This document shows positions 22,561 to 25,000 of a stretch of DNA of 25,000 nt, piece by piece. Within the stretch, counting starts at the first letter, position 1; every line of letters starts with the position of its first letter. Source of the DNA: Neocallimastix lanati (nom. inval.). Its lineage: Eukaryota; Neocallimastigomycota; Neocallimastigomycetes; Neocallimastigales; Neocallimastigaceae. The DNA lies in contig JACVTC010000057.1 in the NCBI GenBank assembly GCA_016946835.1, positions 457,501 to 482,500 on the forward strand. Direction: 5' to 3'. Below the pieces are notes generated by a model. It searched no databases and was not told the origin of the DNA. It saw only the letters and a program-made list of their open reading frames with translations. The translations under genes were made by a program, and so were the position numbers.

Positions 22561-23114
22561 TATATTATATTATTTTTTATGTTATTTTAGTGATATATTT
22601 ATATTTATTTTTTGTTAATTTTATTTTATTTTTTTTTTTTAAAAAAATTCTTAGTTTATTTTATTTTATTTTTAATTAAATTTTATTATATTATATTATA
22701 CTATTTATTATTATTATTTAGTTTTTTTTTTTTTGTGTATTATAATAATATATATTTTGAAAAAAATTTTTTTTTGAATATTTCAAATTTTAAAATATTA
22801 TATATTATTAAAATAAAATAAACATTGTTAAAATTTTTTGAGTTAGTTTATTTCTGTTGGAATTTATTATTTTATTATTATATTTTTATATTTAATTATA
22901 ATATTATTATTTTAATAATATTATTAATTTTTTATATCATTCATTATTATTTTTTTTTAATTGTTAAAGTATGTTGAATTGAATATATTGTAGTTGAAGT
23001 ATTAAAATAAAAAAAAAAAAAAAAAAATTAATAAAATAATGAAAATTGGTTTGTACTAATTCAACTTTTAAAGGTACTTTCTTTTTATAAATCCTTTAGT
23101 CTTAATACTATTAT

Positions 23115-23150
23115 AACATTTTTTATTATTAATATTAATAATAAAATGTT
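23115..23150. repeat. 36-bp near-perfect palindrome
   Basis: The sequence opens AACATTTT and closes AAAATGTT around a TTATTATTAA/TATTAATAA centre. It is self-complementary except for two extra T bases in the left arm. It could form a cruciform or a hairpin terminator-like RNA. It may also be chance in such AT-rich DNA. Confidence 0.6.
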
Positions 23151-24364
23151 TTACACTAAAATTTACTGCCCATTTTTTTTTTTAAAAAAATAAAAAAAAT
23201 AAAAAATAAAATAAAATAAGCTTCTTTAATATTTTTTTATTTATTTACTTATTTATTTATTTTTTAAAATAAAATAAATAAAAAAAAAAAAAAAAAAAAA
23301 AAGAAAGAGAAAAGAACATCGAACAATTTTTGTTTGCTTTTTATTTAAAAAAAAATTAATAATAATAATAATAATTCTTTTTTTTTTTTATTTCTACGGA
23401 ATATCTGAAATTTAATGGAATTTAAATAAAAACTGGTAAATTTTTTTAAAAAAAATAATTAATTATAATAAAATTAATTAATCTTTTGCATCATTTTGAA
23501 TATATTTTATTATTATAGTTAACTTCACTTAATTTATACAGAAATTTTTATAAAAGGAAATATTTTTAATTTATTAATATAATAATTTACAAAAAAAGGC
23601 ATATTAAATATTTAATTTTATTTTAATATTTTATGAATGATAATCTATTATAAAAATTAAAATATTTATATTATAAAAAGGACAAACAATTTTTTAATCA
23701 AAAATAAAATAAAATAGAATAAAATAATGACAATATAAGACATAAAGTAATAATAATAAAAGGAATAAAACTAATATTATACGTAAGAAAAAACAAATAT
23801 ATATATAAAAAAAAAATAGATTATCTTTACATGCCAAAATTAAATTTAGTAAAATTATCAAATTAATATACAAGATCTTCACTGCAGATATCAAATTTTA
23901 AAATATAAATATATATTAATAATGATTTGGAATAATAATAATAATAATAATAAATTAAATATAGTAATAAATAATAATGAAATAATACATAATTAACAAT
24001 TATAATAATAATAATATATATATAAAAACAAAACAATTTAATCTTTATTAATATTAACTCTATATATAATAAAATTTTCTAGTGTTTTTTTTATTCGGCA
24101 ATTATATTATTATAATTATATTTATATATAAATCTATATAAAAATTTTGATAAAGGCTTTTAATATTAATAGAGATGCATAATTTTATATATACATAAAT
24201 TTATTCATATTTTATAAAATAACTACTATTCTATCCATACCAATGTAAATAATTATATAATTCATTTATAACAATTGATACATTTATGCATAGATATATA
24301 TATACTGGATTTTACTTTTAATTTAATACATATTAATATTTTTATTATATAATAAATGTATAAA

Positions 24365-24428
24365 AAGATATTTTCATTTAATTCTATAAATATATATATA
24401 TATATATAAAATTAAATGAAAATATCTT
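24365..24428. repeat. Perfect 19-bp inverted repeat with AT loop
   Basis: Arms 24365-24383 (AAGATATTTTCATTTAATT) and 24410-24428 are exactly complementary, separated by a 26-base loop that is mostly a TA run. The arms are not simple repeats, so a chance match is less likely than for the surrounding AT tracts. A small transposon relic or a transcribed hairpin are both possible. Confidence 0.7.
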
Positions 24429-24662
24429 AAAATAATAAATAATAGAAATAATTATATAATAAGTTATTTCTATATTCAATTTTTATATTCAATATTTAAA
24501 GTTTTATTTATCATGAATGAGTATATAAATCTAAATTATGAAATAGAGATATATTCCACAAAATTCAAATTTTTACTATATTAATTAAATGATATATATT
24601 TCAATATACAGTAATATATGGGATTTGTGAATTACCAAAAAATAATCTAATTTCGTGAATAC

Positions 24663-24918
24663 AAATAATAAATAATAAATATTTTTTTTTTATTTATTAT
24701 TTATTATTTATTATTTATTATTTATTATTTATTATTTATTATTTATTATTTATTATTTATTATTTATTATTTATTATTTATTATTTATTATTTATTATTT
24801 ATTATTTATTATTCATTATTCATTATTCATTATTTATTATTCATTATTCATTATTTATTATTTATAATTTATTATTTATTATTAAATTATTTATTATTTA
24901 TTATTTATTATTTATTAT
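24663..24918. repeat. TTTATTA heptanucleotide satellite with inverted start
   Basis: A 7-bp unit TTTATTA is repeated from about 24691 to 24918, over 30 units, with a cluster of TTCATTA variants at about 24810-24855. It is preceded by AATAAAT-type units (24663-24680), the reverse complement of the array, then a short T-run, so the left edge can fold back as a hairpin. Confidence 0.88.
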
Positions 24919-25000
24919 TATTTAATAAATATTAGTCGATCTTAAATATTCATTCTCAACAAAGATAATAATATTAATTTATTTAACAAGAAATTAATAT

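Larger units (their letters stand above)
22561..24662. other. AT-rich intergenic region with two inverted repeats
   Basis: No supported gene. There are A- and T-runs (about 23010-23027, 23281-23302), an AAT run (about 23934-23952) and two inverted repeats listed separately. Slightly more complex patches occur at about 23820-23900 and 24513-24650. The latter reads MNEYINLNYEIEIYSTKF and then VIYGICELPKNNLIS on the plus strand. Both are too short to call, though they may be exon remnants. The Leu-rich minus frame at 23694-23894 starts like a signal peptide but becomes A/T filler. Confidence 0.5.

Noticed and set aside
23694-23894. Small secreted or membrane peptide on the minus strand
   Set aside because: The start resembles a signal peptide, but the remainder is Phe/Tyr/Ile/Leu from A/T runs and there is no supporting context.

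Overview
The window is nuclear DNA from an extremely AT-rich, intron-rich eukaryote. Coding exons stand out as islands of roughly 30-35% GC in a background near 10% GC, packed with homopolymers and A/T microsatellites. Three features point to an early-diverging fungus, and I favour an anaerobic gut fungus (Neocallimastigomycota): a fungal-style C-terminal SWIRM protein, a short Gag1-like clamp protein, and dense small GT-AG introns. Dictyostelids share the base composition and asparagine runs but usually have far fewer introns. The organism call is inference.

Layout. Positions 1-63 hold the last 20 codons of a plus-strand gene. Positions 600-3950 are a retroelement graveyard: a broken non-LTR reverse transcriptase on the minus strand, three diverged copies of a short dispersed repeat, a Gln/Asn-coding repeat and other coding-like debris. 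Positions 5004-8088 carry a four-exon minus-strand gene for an 848-residue SWIRM protein. Positions 8637-9335 are microsatellite, including about 147 copies of AAT. Positions 9336-13275 are mostly AT-rich intergenic DNA with faint exon-like remnants and a long hairpin. Positions 13276-19240 hold the best-supported gene, coatomer beta-prime (COPB2/Sec27), rebuilt here as 21 exons and 1000 residues on the minus strand. Diverging from it on the plus strand, 20302-21318 is a TRAPPC2L/Tca17-like gene that appears to be dead. Positions 21921-22560 encode a 96-residue Gag1-like clamp protein on the minus strand. The rest is AT-rich intergenic DNA with two inverted repeats and a terminal 7-bp satellite.

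The genes do not form one pathway. COPB2 (COPI coat) and the TRAPPC2L relic (TRAPP tethering) both concern ER-Golgi traffic and sit head to head, which may be chance. The SWIRM protein is a chromatin factor and the clamp protein may act in TORC1-linked signalling. All gene models come from reading exons by eye, with frame continuity checked across every proposed junction of the COPB2, SWIRM and clamp genes. I found no strong case for a wholly new system. The most notable items are the COPB2 gene structure (an ATG-only exon followed by a 21-nt exon, and many AAG acceptors), the decayed TRAPPC2L gene, and the Gln/Asn repeat whose copies differ mostly at synonymous sites.
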